The translations under genes were made by a program, and so were the position numbers. Positions 1 through 5,266 of a stretch of 10,612 nt of DNA are shown one piece after another. How positions within the stretch are numbered: the stretch's first letter is position 1; every line of letters starts with the position of its first letter. This DNA is from Desulfobacteraceae bacterium. GTDB lineage: Bacteria; Desulfobacterota; DSM-4660; Desulfatiglandales; Desulfatiglandaceae. The stretch lies in the NCBI GenBank assembly GCA_011048855.1, contig DSCZ01000613.1, positions 1-10,612 of the forward strand, written 5' to 3'. Below the pieces are notes generated by a model. The model worked only from the letters and a program-made list of their open reading frames with translations. It was not told where the DNA came from and searched no databases.

Positions 1-449
1 GCAGACGGTCGAAGAAATGTTCCTCGATCAGGTGGTGCCTGGCGGATGCCTGCCGCCTTCCTTTTCCGGACGACTGCTTTGATGCAGTGCTTTCGGGTTA
101 CCTGGTCAGAAACGTCATTGACGTTATGGCTGCATTCAGGGAGCAAATGCGGGTCGTGAAACCCGGGGGGAGGGTGGTTTGCCTCGAAACCTGCCCGCCG
201 GAGCCTGGTTTAAAGGGGTTTGCAGTCAAAATTTATACTTCTTTCGTTATTCCGATGGTAGGAAGGATTATCAGCGGAGATACGAGCGCCTACCGATATC
301 TTCATGAAAGTACGGGATGTTTTATGGAACCGGACCGCCTGGCATTGGTGATCGGGCAGAGTGGTCTCGACCATTTGTTTTTTCGAAGGTTCATGTTGGG
401 GACCCAGGCGGTGCATGTAGCGCAGAAGAGAAAAAATTTTTTGTTGTGA
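1..449 (+). CDS. UbiE/MenG-family quinone methyltransferase (5' partial)
   Basis: This is the C-terminal part of a class I SAM-dependent methyltransferase of the UbiE/COQ5 family; its 5' end lies outside the window. The frame is open from base 3 and ends with TGA at 447-449. Visible landmarks are LPFPDDCFDAV (the acidic strand after the SAM site), VRNV, which matches the family's LRNV, then VVKPGGRVVCLE (post-core strand and loop), and SAYRYLHEST followed by a helix ending in AVH, matching the family's SYRYLxES...ALH tail. Family members methylate demethylmenaquinone or a ubiquinone precursor at the cytoplasmic membrane face. The sequence style suggests the menaquinone branch, but the SAM-binding GxGxG motif is outside the window, so the substrate is inferred only. 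The first in-window ATG is at 123; GTG at 87 and other internal codons are not the real start. The downstream gene begins 90 bp later on the same strand. Confidence 0.85.
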   Translation, partial: RRSKKCSSIRWCLADACRLPFPDDCFDAVLSGYLVRNVIDVMAAFREQMRVVKPGGRVVCLETCPPEPGLKGFAVKIYTSFVIPMVGRIISGDTSAYRYLHESTGCFMEPDRLALVIGQSGLDHLFFRRFMLGTQAVHVAQKRKNFLL

Positions 450-539
450 TAAGCCGTCGATCGCGTTATGTTAAGTCATTGCGTGATCAGGAAATACTAG
501 GTTTTTTCTGTTTGAACATTTAATCGAGGAGGCTTTGAT

Positions 540-1388
540 ATGGAGATCAGGTGTTTAGGAGTTGTCGGCGCGGGACAGATGGGTTCGGGTATCGCCCAGG
601 TGGCGGCCGCCAGCGGACTTACCGTTGTTATGAACGACATTCGCGACGAACTGGTCGAGAAGGGGTTTGAGGCGATCGACAAAAGCCTGGCACGTATGGT
701 CAAGAAGGAGAAACTCACCGAGGACGAAAAGGCTTCGATTCTTGGACGCGTAGAGGGATCTACATCGCTGGGTGATATGTCTAAGGCGGATTTCGTTGTT
801 GAAGCCGCGACTGAGCGGGTGGACCTGAAACTGGATATTTTCAGAAATCTCGATGTGACGTGCAGGCCGGAGGTCATTCTTTCATCCAACACGTCATCCA
901 TTTCGATCACTAAGATAGCCGGGGTGACCGAGTGGGGGGACAGGGTTATCGGGATGCATTTCATGAATCCGGTGCCGTTGATGAAACTGGTGGAAATAAT
1001 CAGGGGCCTCCAGACTTCCGACGAGACCACTGAGGCCACCCGGCAGCTTTCCGTAAAGATGGGCAAGACCCCGGTCGATGCAAACGATTTCCCCGGGTTT
1101 ATCAGCAATAGAATACTGATACCGATGATCAACGAGGCGGTTTACGCGCTTATGGAAGGTGTCGGCAAGGCTGCGGACATCGACGAAGTAATGAAGCTGG
1201 GGATGAACCATCCCATGGGCCCTCTTGCTCTTGCGGATTTAATAGGACTCGACACCTGCCTGGCGATCATGGAGGTGCTCCATGAGGGATTGGGAGACGC
1301 GAAATATCGGCCGTGCCCCCTGCTGCGGAAATATGTTGATGCAGGCTGGCTCGGAAGAAAAACCGGAAGAGGTTTTTATTCTTATTGA
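540..1388 (+). CDS. hbd: 3-hydroxybutyryl-CoA dehydrogenase
   Basis: This 282-residue protein is the usual length for bacterial 3-hydroxybutyryl/3-hydroxyacyl-CoA dehydrogenases. They interconvert 3-hydroxyacyl-CoA and 3-oxoacyl-CoA with NAD(H), in butyrate metabolism or beta-oxidation. The N-terminal Rossmann fold carries [11 protein letters not shown] with glycines at 10, 12 and 15. The acidic D33 after the second strand (VVMNDI) favours NAD. The catalytic set is complete by spacing to the known family: S119 in SSNTSS, H140 in [10 protein letters not shown]152 and N190 in GFISNR. The C-terminal helical domain ends in the typical [11 protein letters not shown]. The ATG at 540 has a strong GAGGAGG site at 526-532, 7 nt upstream. 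No acyl-CoA dehydrogenase, crotonase or thiolase gene is adjacent, so chain length and direction (fermentation or degradation) are open. It may be co-transcribed with the methyltransferase 90 bp upstream. Confidence 0.95.
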   Translation: MEIRCLGVVGAGQMGSGIAQVAAASGLTVVMNDIRDELVEKGFEAIDKSLARMVKKEKLTEDEKASILGRVEGSTSLGDMSKADFVVEAATERVDLKLDIFRNLDVTCRPEVILSSNTSSISITKIAGVTEWGDRVIGMHFMNPVPLMKLVEIIRGLQTSDETTEATRQLSVKMGKTPVDANDFPGFISNRILIPMINEAVYALMEGVGKAADIDEVMKLGMNHPMGPLALADLIGLDTCLAIMEVLHEGLGDAKYRPCPLLRKYVDAGWLGRKTGRGFYSY

Positions 1389-1457
1389 ACCAATCCGGAT
1401 CCGCACGGTCCCCGCAAGAGATTTGCAGCGCGGAGGCTGTGCGGGCCAGAGTTTGGT

Positions 1458-1486
1458 TTGAAAAATTTCCTATTTTGTAGTATATT
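1458..1486 (+). promoter_or_regulatory. Predicted sigma70-type promoter for the receiver gene
   Basis: TTGAAA at 1458-1463 and TATATT at 1481-1486 are separated by exactly 17 nt. Each hexamer is one mismatch from the consensus. The local sequence is AT-rich, unlike the flanking stretches. Transcription would start near 1493, just ahead of the palindromic element, and would give a leader of about 245 nt before the ATG at 1738. The assignment rests on consensus match and position only. Confidence 0.6.
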
Positions 1487-1499
1487 CGCAAGTTAGTGT

Positions 1500-1667
1500 C
1501 CATCCGGAAATACCGGGTGGCACTAGTGAAGTTTCCAGATCGGAAATGAGGGATTTTGCCCAAGATCAAGGAGAACAAGGGCTTGCGCGGAGACGTACTG
1601 GAGTACGTCGCACAAGAAAGCCCGCAGTTTGACGCAGAGATTGGGCAAAAGGACCATTTCCGGATGG
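1500..1667. repeat. Long nested palindromic element in the leader of the receiver gene
   Basis: Three nested perfect inverted repeats are visible. The outer arms are CCATCCGGAAAT at 1500-1511 and ATTTCCGGATGG at 1656-1667. The middle arms are TTTTGCCCAA at 1554-1563 and TTGGGCAAAA at 1641-1650. The inner arms are GACGTAC at 1592-1598 and GTACGTC at 1603-1609 around a TGGA tetraloop. GGGCTT (1579-1584) also pairs with AAGCCC (1617-1622). The left outer arm has a competing local partner: CCATCCGG (1500-1507) can pair with CCGGGTGG (1513-1520) across an AAATA loop, using one G-U. As RNA this could form one long hairpin or switch between two folds. It could equally be a dispersed, non-coding mobile repeat (MITE-like) that inserted here. 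No known riboswitch class was recognised, and reading frames through it look like shadows of the palindrome. Confidence 0.75.
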
Positions 1668-1737
1668 AAGCGAGTTATATAAAGCCTCCAACCATCCACC
1701 GGGGGATTAAACGCATATCCGAGGGGAGGGAACTGTC

Positions 1738-2106
1738 ATGGCAAAAATTCTCATTATCGACGATGAAGAACATATAAGATACCTGTACTCCGAAGAGCTC
1801 ACCGAGGAAGGTTACGACGTGATCACCGCGGAAAACGGCTATAGGCTGCTGGAGAGGATCGAAGAAGAGAAACCTGACCTGGTCGTTCTCGATATAAAGA
1901 TGGTGGATTATAACGGGCTGGATTTGCTGCAGGACATCAGAAACAAGTTCTACGATCTTCCGGTTGTCCTCTGCACGGCTTACGATACCTTTAAAGAAGA
2001 CATGAAATCCATTGCGGCCGATTTCTATGTAATCAAATCATTCGATTTAACGGAACTCAAAAATAAAATCCAGATGGCCCTGGAGTCCAAGTCTCAGGAC
2101 GCATGA
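1738..2106 (+). CDS. Single-domain response regulator (CheY-like receiver)
   Basis: This 122-residue protein consists of one receiver domain with no output domain. It shows the acidic pair D8-D9 in ILIIDDEE, the phospho-acceptor D52 in PDLVVLDIKM, T80 in VVLCTAYD and the conserved lysine K100 in YVIKSFDL. The proline that normally follows this lysine (KP, cis-peptide) is serine here. The fold is otherwise complete through the final helix. A purine-rich site, GAGGGGAGGG (1721-1730), lies 7 nt before the ATG. No histidine kinase or chemotaxis gene is in the window, so the partner is unknown; such stand-alone receivers usually act in phosphorelays or by protein-protein contact. Its own predicted promoter and a structured leader of about 245 nt lie upstream. 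It converges on rlmH with only 53 bp between the stop codons, and I saw no clear terminator there. Confidence 0.9.
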   Translation: MAKILIIDDEEHIRYLYSEELTEEGYDVITAENGYRLLERIEEEKPDLVVLDIKMVDYNGLDLLQDIRNKFYDLPVVLCTAYDTFKEDMKSIAADFYVIKSFDLTELKNKIQMALESKSQDA

Positions 2107-2159
2107 TTTTTTAAGCCCTTCAAGTCCCGTCAAGGTACATTCGGTTCAGCATTTGAATC

Positions 2160-2630
2160 TTATTTGTGGTATTTCTCGTTGCGCATTATCGTAAAAGCCC
2201 GGTAAAGCTGTTCCAGCAAAATCAGGCGACTCATTTCGTGGGTTAATGTAAACGGGGAGATGGAAAGAGTTTCGTTGCCTCGCCGGTGAATGCTTTCGCC
2301 GACTCCAAGCGGTCCTCCAATGACGAAGGTAAGAGGATCTTTTTCACGGCACAGACTCTCCAGATGCCGAGCGAAACTTTCCGAGTCCATGGCCGTGCCT
2401 TCCCTGCAGAGCACGATCAAATGATCGCATTCTCCGATTCTGGCGGAAAGCGCTTCGGCTTCCCTGTTCACGATATCTTCCCTTTTACTCCGCGCCCCTA
2501 TCCGCCGTCCTTTGACTTCCACCCATTCCACCGGAACATACCGGCGCAGGCGCTTGAGGTAGAAACCTTCCCCTTCCATCAAGAAGGCCGCCCTGGTGCG
2601 TTCTACAACTATAATCCTTAGTCTGGGCAA
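2160..2630 (-). CDS. rlmH: 23S rRNA (pseudouridine1915-N3)-methyltransferase RlmH
   Basis: This 156-residue protein is almost exactly the family length (E. coli RlmH is 155). RlmH is a SPOUT-family enzyme that uses SAM to methylate pseudouridine 1915 in helix 69 of 23S rRNA on assembled ribosomes. The SAM-binding knot is visible as FVIGGPLGVGES (G105-G106-P107), followed by LSISPFTLTHEMSRLILLEQLYRA and the characteristic C-terminal NEKYHK. The start is TTG (complement of 2628-2630). It is chosen because the following residues, LRIIVV, match the first beta strand of the family, and AGGGGA lies about 10 nt upstream. The gene is 26 bp downstream of thrC on the same strand and is probably co-transcribed with it. 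It is a housekeeping gene with nothing unusual except the TTG start. Confidence 0.95.
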   Translation of the reverse strand: MPRLRIIVVERTRAAFLMEGEGFYLKRLRRYVPVEWVEVKGRRIGARSKREDIVNREAEALSARIGECDHLIVLCREGTAMDSESFARHLESLCREKDPLTFVIGGPLGVGESIHRRGNETLSISPFTLTHEMSRLILLEQLYRAFTIMRNEKYHK

Positions 2631-2656
2631 CGGTTACAGATCCCCTGGTCAATGCC

Positions 2657-4159
2657 TTACAATTTCGGCGTCAGCTTGAGAAGCCCGGCGACTTTGTCGG
2701 CGGTGGCTTTCACGAATTCACGCAGAAGCTCTCCGTCAAGCGGGGAATCGGGGGTCGGATAGGCTTTCAACCCCGCCGGAACAATGTCCACGGGTTCGTT
2801 TTTCAGCGTGATATCAGGTTTGACTTCAAAAGCCGGATCGAACCGGTCGCTGAAATACATATCCTGGAACGTGGCGAACTTGAGCGCATGGGCCGTGGAG
2901 TCGAGCACCGCTGTATCCTTTGCGTCGATGATGCCGCGGCTGCAGGCGGCCTCAAGCCCGGCCATCGATTCACCGCCCTGGGTGCAGACGATGTTGCCGT
3001 TTCGATTTGCTGTTATCATCGAATCCATTATCTCCTGCTCGGTGACCTGCACGACGAAAACCCTGCGCTTCCCGGCGAGCCTGTTATATTCCTCCGCCAG
3101 TTTGACCACACGGGGCATCGAAACGGGGTTTCCTATCATGGCTGCCTGGGCTACGCTGGGTTTGACGGAGACGGGTTTGAAGACCCTCTCCGGATTGTCG
3201 TCGGAATAATAACGGAAAACAGGGTCTGCATGGGATGACTGCACACCTACTATTTTCGGGAGTTCATCGATGAGTCCGGCCCCGTAAAATTTAATAAAAC
3301 CGCTCATGATCGCCGTGATATTTCCGGCGTTTCCTATTGGAACCAGGATGGCTTTGTCTCCGACCTCATAGTCGAAATCCTGGCATAATTCATAAGAAAA
3401 GGATTCCTGCCCCAGAATACGCCAGCTGTTTTTCGAATTGAGCAGGGCCACGTGATAGGTCTCAGCCAGCTCTTCGACGACTTTCATGCAATCATCGAAC
3501 ACGCCCGGTATCTGGATTACGACGGCTCCGCTTCCGAGAGGCTGCGAGAGTTGCTGGGGGGTTACTTTGCCTTTCGGCAGGAGTACTGCAGAGGCTACCG
3601 AATTTTCGAGGTAAGCCGCATAAAGGGCCGCAGAGGCTGAAGTGTCTCCGGTCGATGCGCAAATGGCAAGGATGCGGTCCATGTCTTTTCCGGCCGCCAT
3701 ATAATTGATGTAACTCAACGCGCAGGCCATCCCCCTGTCCTTGAAAGACGCACTGGGGTTGAGACCGTCGTTCTTGAAATAAAATCGGATACCCATCATG
3801 TCGGTAAGACGCGGGTTTGCGGCGATCATAGGGGTGTGAGCCTCTCCCAGGTAAATGATTTTATCGAGTGGTATGATCGGCGCGATAAACTCGTAGTACC
3901 TGAATATCCCCTTCAACGCCGTGACATTCAGCATTCTTCTGTAATCGAAAATTTTCCGCCACGTATTTCCCTCTATCGATTTAATGATTTCGGTGTTTTT
4001 GTTATACAGCATGAGGACGCCGCCGCAGCGGGGGCAGGTATAGAGGAGCTTTCCGCTTTCGTGTTCCGTTTCGCACTTCAGGCACCTGTAAACCATGTCT
4101 CCGGAGGGGGAGGGAATCAGGAAACTGCGGATATGATCGGGAAAGTCATTAATTTTCAT
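2657..4159 (-). CDS. thrC: Threonine synthase
   Basis: The protein has 500 residues from the ATG at 4159. It is a fold-type II PLP enzyme that converts O-phosphohomoserine to threonine. The N-terminus has a zinc-ribbon-like pair of CxxC motifs (C26-x2-C29 and C42-x2-C45), seen in one branch of threonine synthases. The PLP-lysine motif NPSASFKDRG puts the Schiff-base lysine at K140. ASTGDTSASAA follows, and the phosphate-cradle loop PIGNAGN lies further on. The frame stays open upstream to 4381, but the ATG at 4159 is preferred: AGGAGA lies 6-7 nt before it, and the extra 74 residues upstream are unlike the family and overlap a REP element. A weak minus-strand -10-like TATATT (complement of 4216-4221) lies about 60 nt upstream without a good -35. 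rlmH follows 26 bp downstream. Confidence 0.95.
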   Translation of the reverse strand: MKINDFPDHIRSFLIPSPSGDMVYRCLKCETEHESGKLLYTCPRCGGVLMLYNKNTEIIKSIEGNTWRKIFDYRRMLNVTALKGIFRYYEFIAPIIPLDKIIYLGEAHTPMIAANPRLTDMMGIRFYFKNDGLNPSASFKDRGMACALSYINYMAAGKDMDRILAICASTGDTSASAALYAAYLENSVASAVLLPKGKVTPQQLSQPLGSGAVVIQIPGVFDDCMKVVEELAETYHVALLNSKNSWRILGQESFSYELCQDFDYEVGDKAILVPIGNAGNITAIMSGFIKFYGAGLIDELPKIVGVQSSHADPVFRYYSDDNPERVFKPVSVKPSVAQAAMIGNPVSMPRVVKLAEEYNRLAGKRRVFVVQVTEQEIMDSMITANRNGNIVCTQGGESMAGLEAACSRGIIDAKDTAVLDSTAHALKFATFQDMYFSDRFDPAFEVKPDITLKNEPVDIVPAGLKAYPTPDSPLDGELLREFVKATADKVAGLLKLTPKL

Positions 4160-4287
4160 CTTTTTCTCCTTTTCGCCTGCCTGGCTGATTGATTGGTCTC
4201 TATGGCGGTAGTGATAATATAGAAGGGTATAAATTGCAATACAGCCCACGCTGCCGAAGCCGATTATTTCATTCTGCGCCCCTTTTA

Positions 4288-4328
4288 ATGTTCTGTGGGA
4301 GCGGATTGTATCCGCGAAAGCCTTATTG
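4288..4328 (+). repeat. REP-like element, class 1, copy 1
   Basis: A GTGG head (4295-4298) is followed by the hairpin GCGGAT (4301-4306) / ATCCGC (4310-4315) with a TGT loop. The 41-bp stretch matches 4987-5027 at 40 of 41 positions. The GTGG or GTAG head followed by GAG and a short GC-rich hairpin is the established layout of REP sequences that are mobilised by RAYT (TnpA-REP) transposases. Similarity to copy 4 continues weakly beyond 4328 (CTGAAG then GCCG), which suggests a decayed partner half. Confidence 0.75.
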
Positions 4329-4360
4329 TTCGGCTGAAGCGCCGAAAAGATTTTGCATCG

Positions 4361-4383
4361 CGCAAAGTCGCAAAGGCGCAAGG
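4361..4383 (+). repeat. 8-nt tandem repeat
   Basis: CGCAAAGT, CGCAAAGG and the shortened CGCAAGG run in tandem. This is a small low-copy array inside the repeat cluster, with no other function visible. Confidence 0.6.
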
Positions 4384-4443
4384 AAAAGCGAGAAAAGCGT
4401 GGGGCTGATACTCATCGGTGAAGGGCAAAGCGCCTGCCGCGCA

Positions 4444-4471
4444 ATTCAAGATTCCAAATTCCAAATTCCTT
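4444..4471 (+). repeat. 7-nt tandem repeat (ATTCCAA type)
   Basis: Four consecutive heptamers are visible: ATTCAAG, ATTCCAA, ATTCCAA and ATTCCTT. They are AT-rich compared with the surrounding hairpins. The array lies just before the second REP-like hairpin. Confidence 0.65.
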
Positions 4472-4490
4472 CCTGAAGACGTTAAACGTT

Positions 4491-4525
4491 TGTAGGAGGG
4501 ACGTCCCCGTCCCGGTCTCCCCTAC
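4491..4525 (+). repeat. REP-like element, class 1, copy 2
   Basis: A GTAG head (4492-4495) precedes the hairpin GGGACG (4498-4503) / CGTCCC (4508-4513) with a TCCC loop. An outer stem, GTAGG (4492-4496) / CCTAC (4521-4525), could close the whole element. The stem sequence differs from copy 1 but keeps the head-plus-hairpin layout, including compensating changes in both arms. Confidence 0.65.
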
Positions 4526-4534
4526 CTTCATCTC

Positions 4535-4567
4535 TCGTTGTCGTTGTCGTAATCGTTGTCGTAATCG
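4535..4567 (+). repeat. TCGTTG/TCGTAA hexamer array, copy 1
   Basis: Five hexamers run in the order TCGTTG, TCGTTG, TCGTAA, TCGTTG, TCGTAA, followed by TCG. The same 33 bp recur without change at 4884-4916. A related set, TCGGCG, TCGGCG, TCGGTA, TCGGGG, follows at 4576-4599 and seems to share the same six-base period with a different filler. Confidence 0.85.
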
Positions 4568-4608
4568 ATATCCCCTCGGCGTCGGCGTCGGTATCGGGGT
4601 CAAAGCCC

Positions 4609-4633
4609 GTAGGTCGGGTTTCCCTACCGGACA
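4609..4633 (+). repeat. REP-like element, class 2, copy A
   Basis: A GTAG head (4609-4612) is followed by TCGGGTTTCC, shared with copies B and C. The 20 bases at 4604-4623 also match those at 5185-5204. The hairpin is degenerate here compared with copies B and C; GTAGG (4609-4613) can instead pair with CCTAC (4623-4627). Confidence 0.65.
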
Positions 4634-4641
4634 CCTTTTAA

Positions 4642-4681
4642 ATGTTCTGTAGGAGCGACGTCCCCGTCGCGATATCCTTAT
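4642..4681 (+). repeat. REP-like element, class 1, copy 3
   Basis: ATGTTCTGT is shared with copies 1 and 4. A GTAG head (4649-4652) precedes the perfect hairpin GCGACG (4655-4660) / CGTCGC (4665-4670) with a TCCC loop, and the tail ATCCTTAT is shared with the other copies. Flanks are conserved while the stem is replaced by another self-complementary pair, as expected when the hairpin itself is under selection. Confidence 0.75.
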
Positions 4682-4820
4682 CTCCAGAGACTGAACCACG
4701 AAGACGCGAAGGACACGAAGAAAGATTTTTTTGCCTCCCGGGCGGCGGCAGGCAAAAACCAATCAGCCTGCGGCGCGGGGGTGTTGGTGGCGCCTTCGGC
4801 GCGTGTAAGTGTTGGAAACG

Positions 4821-4846
4821 GTAGGTCGGGTTTCCATACCCGACAC
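4821..4846 (+). repeat. REP-like element, class 2, copy B
   Basis: A GTAG head (4821-4824) overlaps the perfect stem GTCGGG (4825-4830) / CCCGAC (4839-4844) with loop TTTCCATA. It is directly followed by a partial hexamer repeat of TCGTTG type (4847-4859), so the two repeat families abut here as well. Confidence 0.7.
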
Positions 4847-4883
4847 GTTGTCGTTGTCAGCGAAGCTTATTTAACTGTATCCA

Positions 4884-4916
4884 TCGTTGTCGTTGTCGTA
4901 ATCGTTGTCGTAATCG
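4884..4916 (+). repeat. TCGTTG/TCGTAA hexamer array, copy 2
   Basis: This array is identical over 33 bp to 4535-4567, with the same order of TTG and TAA variants. Identity of the variant order points to duplication or conversion of the block as a unit, not independent slippage. Confidence 0.85.
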
Positions 4917-4947
4917 GCTGCTTTTAAGTTAGTTCTTTTTTCCGCCA

Positions 4948-4978
4948 GCTAATGGCTAACTGCTAACGGCTAAAAGCT
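4948..4978 (+). repeat. 7-nt tandem repeat (GCTAA type)
   Basis: GCTAATG, GCTAACT, GCTAACG, GCTAAAA and a final GCT form an array in which only the last two positions of each unit vary. It ends nine bases before the fourth class 1 REP-like element. Confidence 0.7.
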
Positions 4979-4986
4979 GATGTTTG

Positions 4987-5027
4987 ATGTTCTGTGGGAG
5001 CGGATTGTATCCGCGAAATCCTTATTG
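4987..5027 (+). repeat. REP-like element, class 1, copy 4
   Basis: The element matches copy 1 at 40 of 41 positions. It has a GTGG head at 4994-4997 and the hairpin GCGGAT (5000-5005) / ATCCGC (5009-5014). It forms an inverted pair with the minus-strand element that begins about 10 bp downstream, an arrangement known as a REPIN or BIME. Confidence 0.75.
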
Positions 5028-5037
5028 CCTGAAGTTG

Positions 5038-5071
5038 CGGACAACAATCGCACTTACAAAGTGCTCCCACA
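5038..5071 (-). repeat. REP-like element, class 1, copy 5 (inverted)
   Basis: On the minus strand it reads TGTGGGAG followed by the hairpin GCACTT / AAGTGC with a TGT loop (plus-strand arms 5050-5055 and 5059-5064). Its GTGG head is the complement of 5067-5070. It is the only clearly inverted copy, and it is paired with the element at 4987-5027 so that the heads face outward about 77 bp apart. Confidence 0.7.
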
Positions 5072-5116
5072 CTGCCGTGCTGGATTTTGATTTTCCCGAA
5101 CGAACATCCCCATCTA

Positions 5117-5168
5117 CACCTGTGCTGAAACACAGGTGCCCTCGAATTCGAGGGCTCACCGATGTGAG
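5117..5168. repeat. Three adjacent perfect hairpins
   Basis: Three stems follow each other with no spacer. CACCTGTG (5117-5124) pairs with CACAGGTG (5131-5138). CCCTCGAATTCGAGGG (5139-5154) is a perfect palindrome. CTCAC (5155-5159) pairs with GTGAG (5164-5168). There is no T-tract, so this is not a classical terminator. It may be a further repeat family or a structured leader segment ahead of mlaE. Confidence 0.7.
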
Positions 5169-5189
5169 GCTTGATCTTGCAGGTAGCCC

Positions 5190-5214
5190 GTAGGTCGGGT
5201 TTCCATGCCCGACA
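5190..5214 (+). repeat. REP-like element, class 2, copy C
   Basis: A GTAG head (5190-5193) overlaps the perfect stem GTCGGG (5194-5199) / CCCGAC (5208-5213) with loop TTTCCATG. The loop change relative to copy B is one base. The element lies 53 bp before the preferred mlaE start codon. Confidence 0.7.
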
Positions 5215-5266
5215 TTGTGTCTGAATTTTTTTGACATCGCCTGCCAGTTCTGCAAAACTGCCGGCC

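Larger units (their letters stand above)
4160..5266. other. Repeat-rich 1.1-kb divergent intergenic region (thrC / mlaE)
   Basis: No reading frame here resembles a protein; the short open frames are translations of repeats. The region must hold the start signals of both thrC (-) and mlaE (+). It contains eight GTAG/GTGG-headed hairpins in two classes, two identical hexamer arrays, several arrays with 7-9-nt periods and a triple hairpin, all listed separately. Further hairpins are TTTTTGCCT/AGGCAAAAA (4728-4736 and 4750-4758) and GCGCC/GGCGC (4790-4794 and 4798-4802). The first is followed by A-rich rather than T-rich sequence on the + strand, so it is not a good terminator. A diverged ACGAAG-type array of 8-9-nt period lies at 4696-4722. 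Confidence 0.8.

Noticed and set aside
1401..1444. Terminator after the dehydrogenase gene (CCGCAC / GTGCGG)
   Set aside because: Six-base arms enclose a 32-nt loop and there is no following T-run.
1556..1777. 73-codon open frame (+) covering the palindromic leader
   Set aside because: It starts at a TTG inside the palindrome, overlaps the receiver gene start in another frame and has no family resemblance. The opposite strand is open in a mirror-like way, as expected from the inverted repeat.
4160..4381. 74-residue N-terminal extension of thrC
   Set aside because: The ATG at 4159 has a good AGGAGA site and begins a normal threonine synthase. The upstream part overlaps a REP-like element and is not family-like.
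4728..4758. Possible Rho-independent terminator (9-bp stem)
   Set aside because: The stem is T-rich on the 5' arm and A-rich on the 3' arm, with no T-tract after it on the + strand. No gene ends nearby on either strand.
4412..4762. 116-codon minus-strand frame in the repeat region
   Set aside because: It is made of translated tandem repeats and hairpins (runs such as RQRLRQRQ) and has no ribosome site.
4535..4916. CRISPR array
   Set aside because: The repeats are six-base tandem units without unique spacers of regular length, and no cas gene is present.
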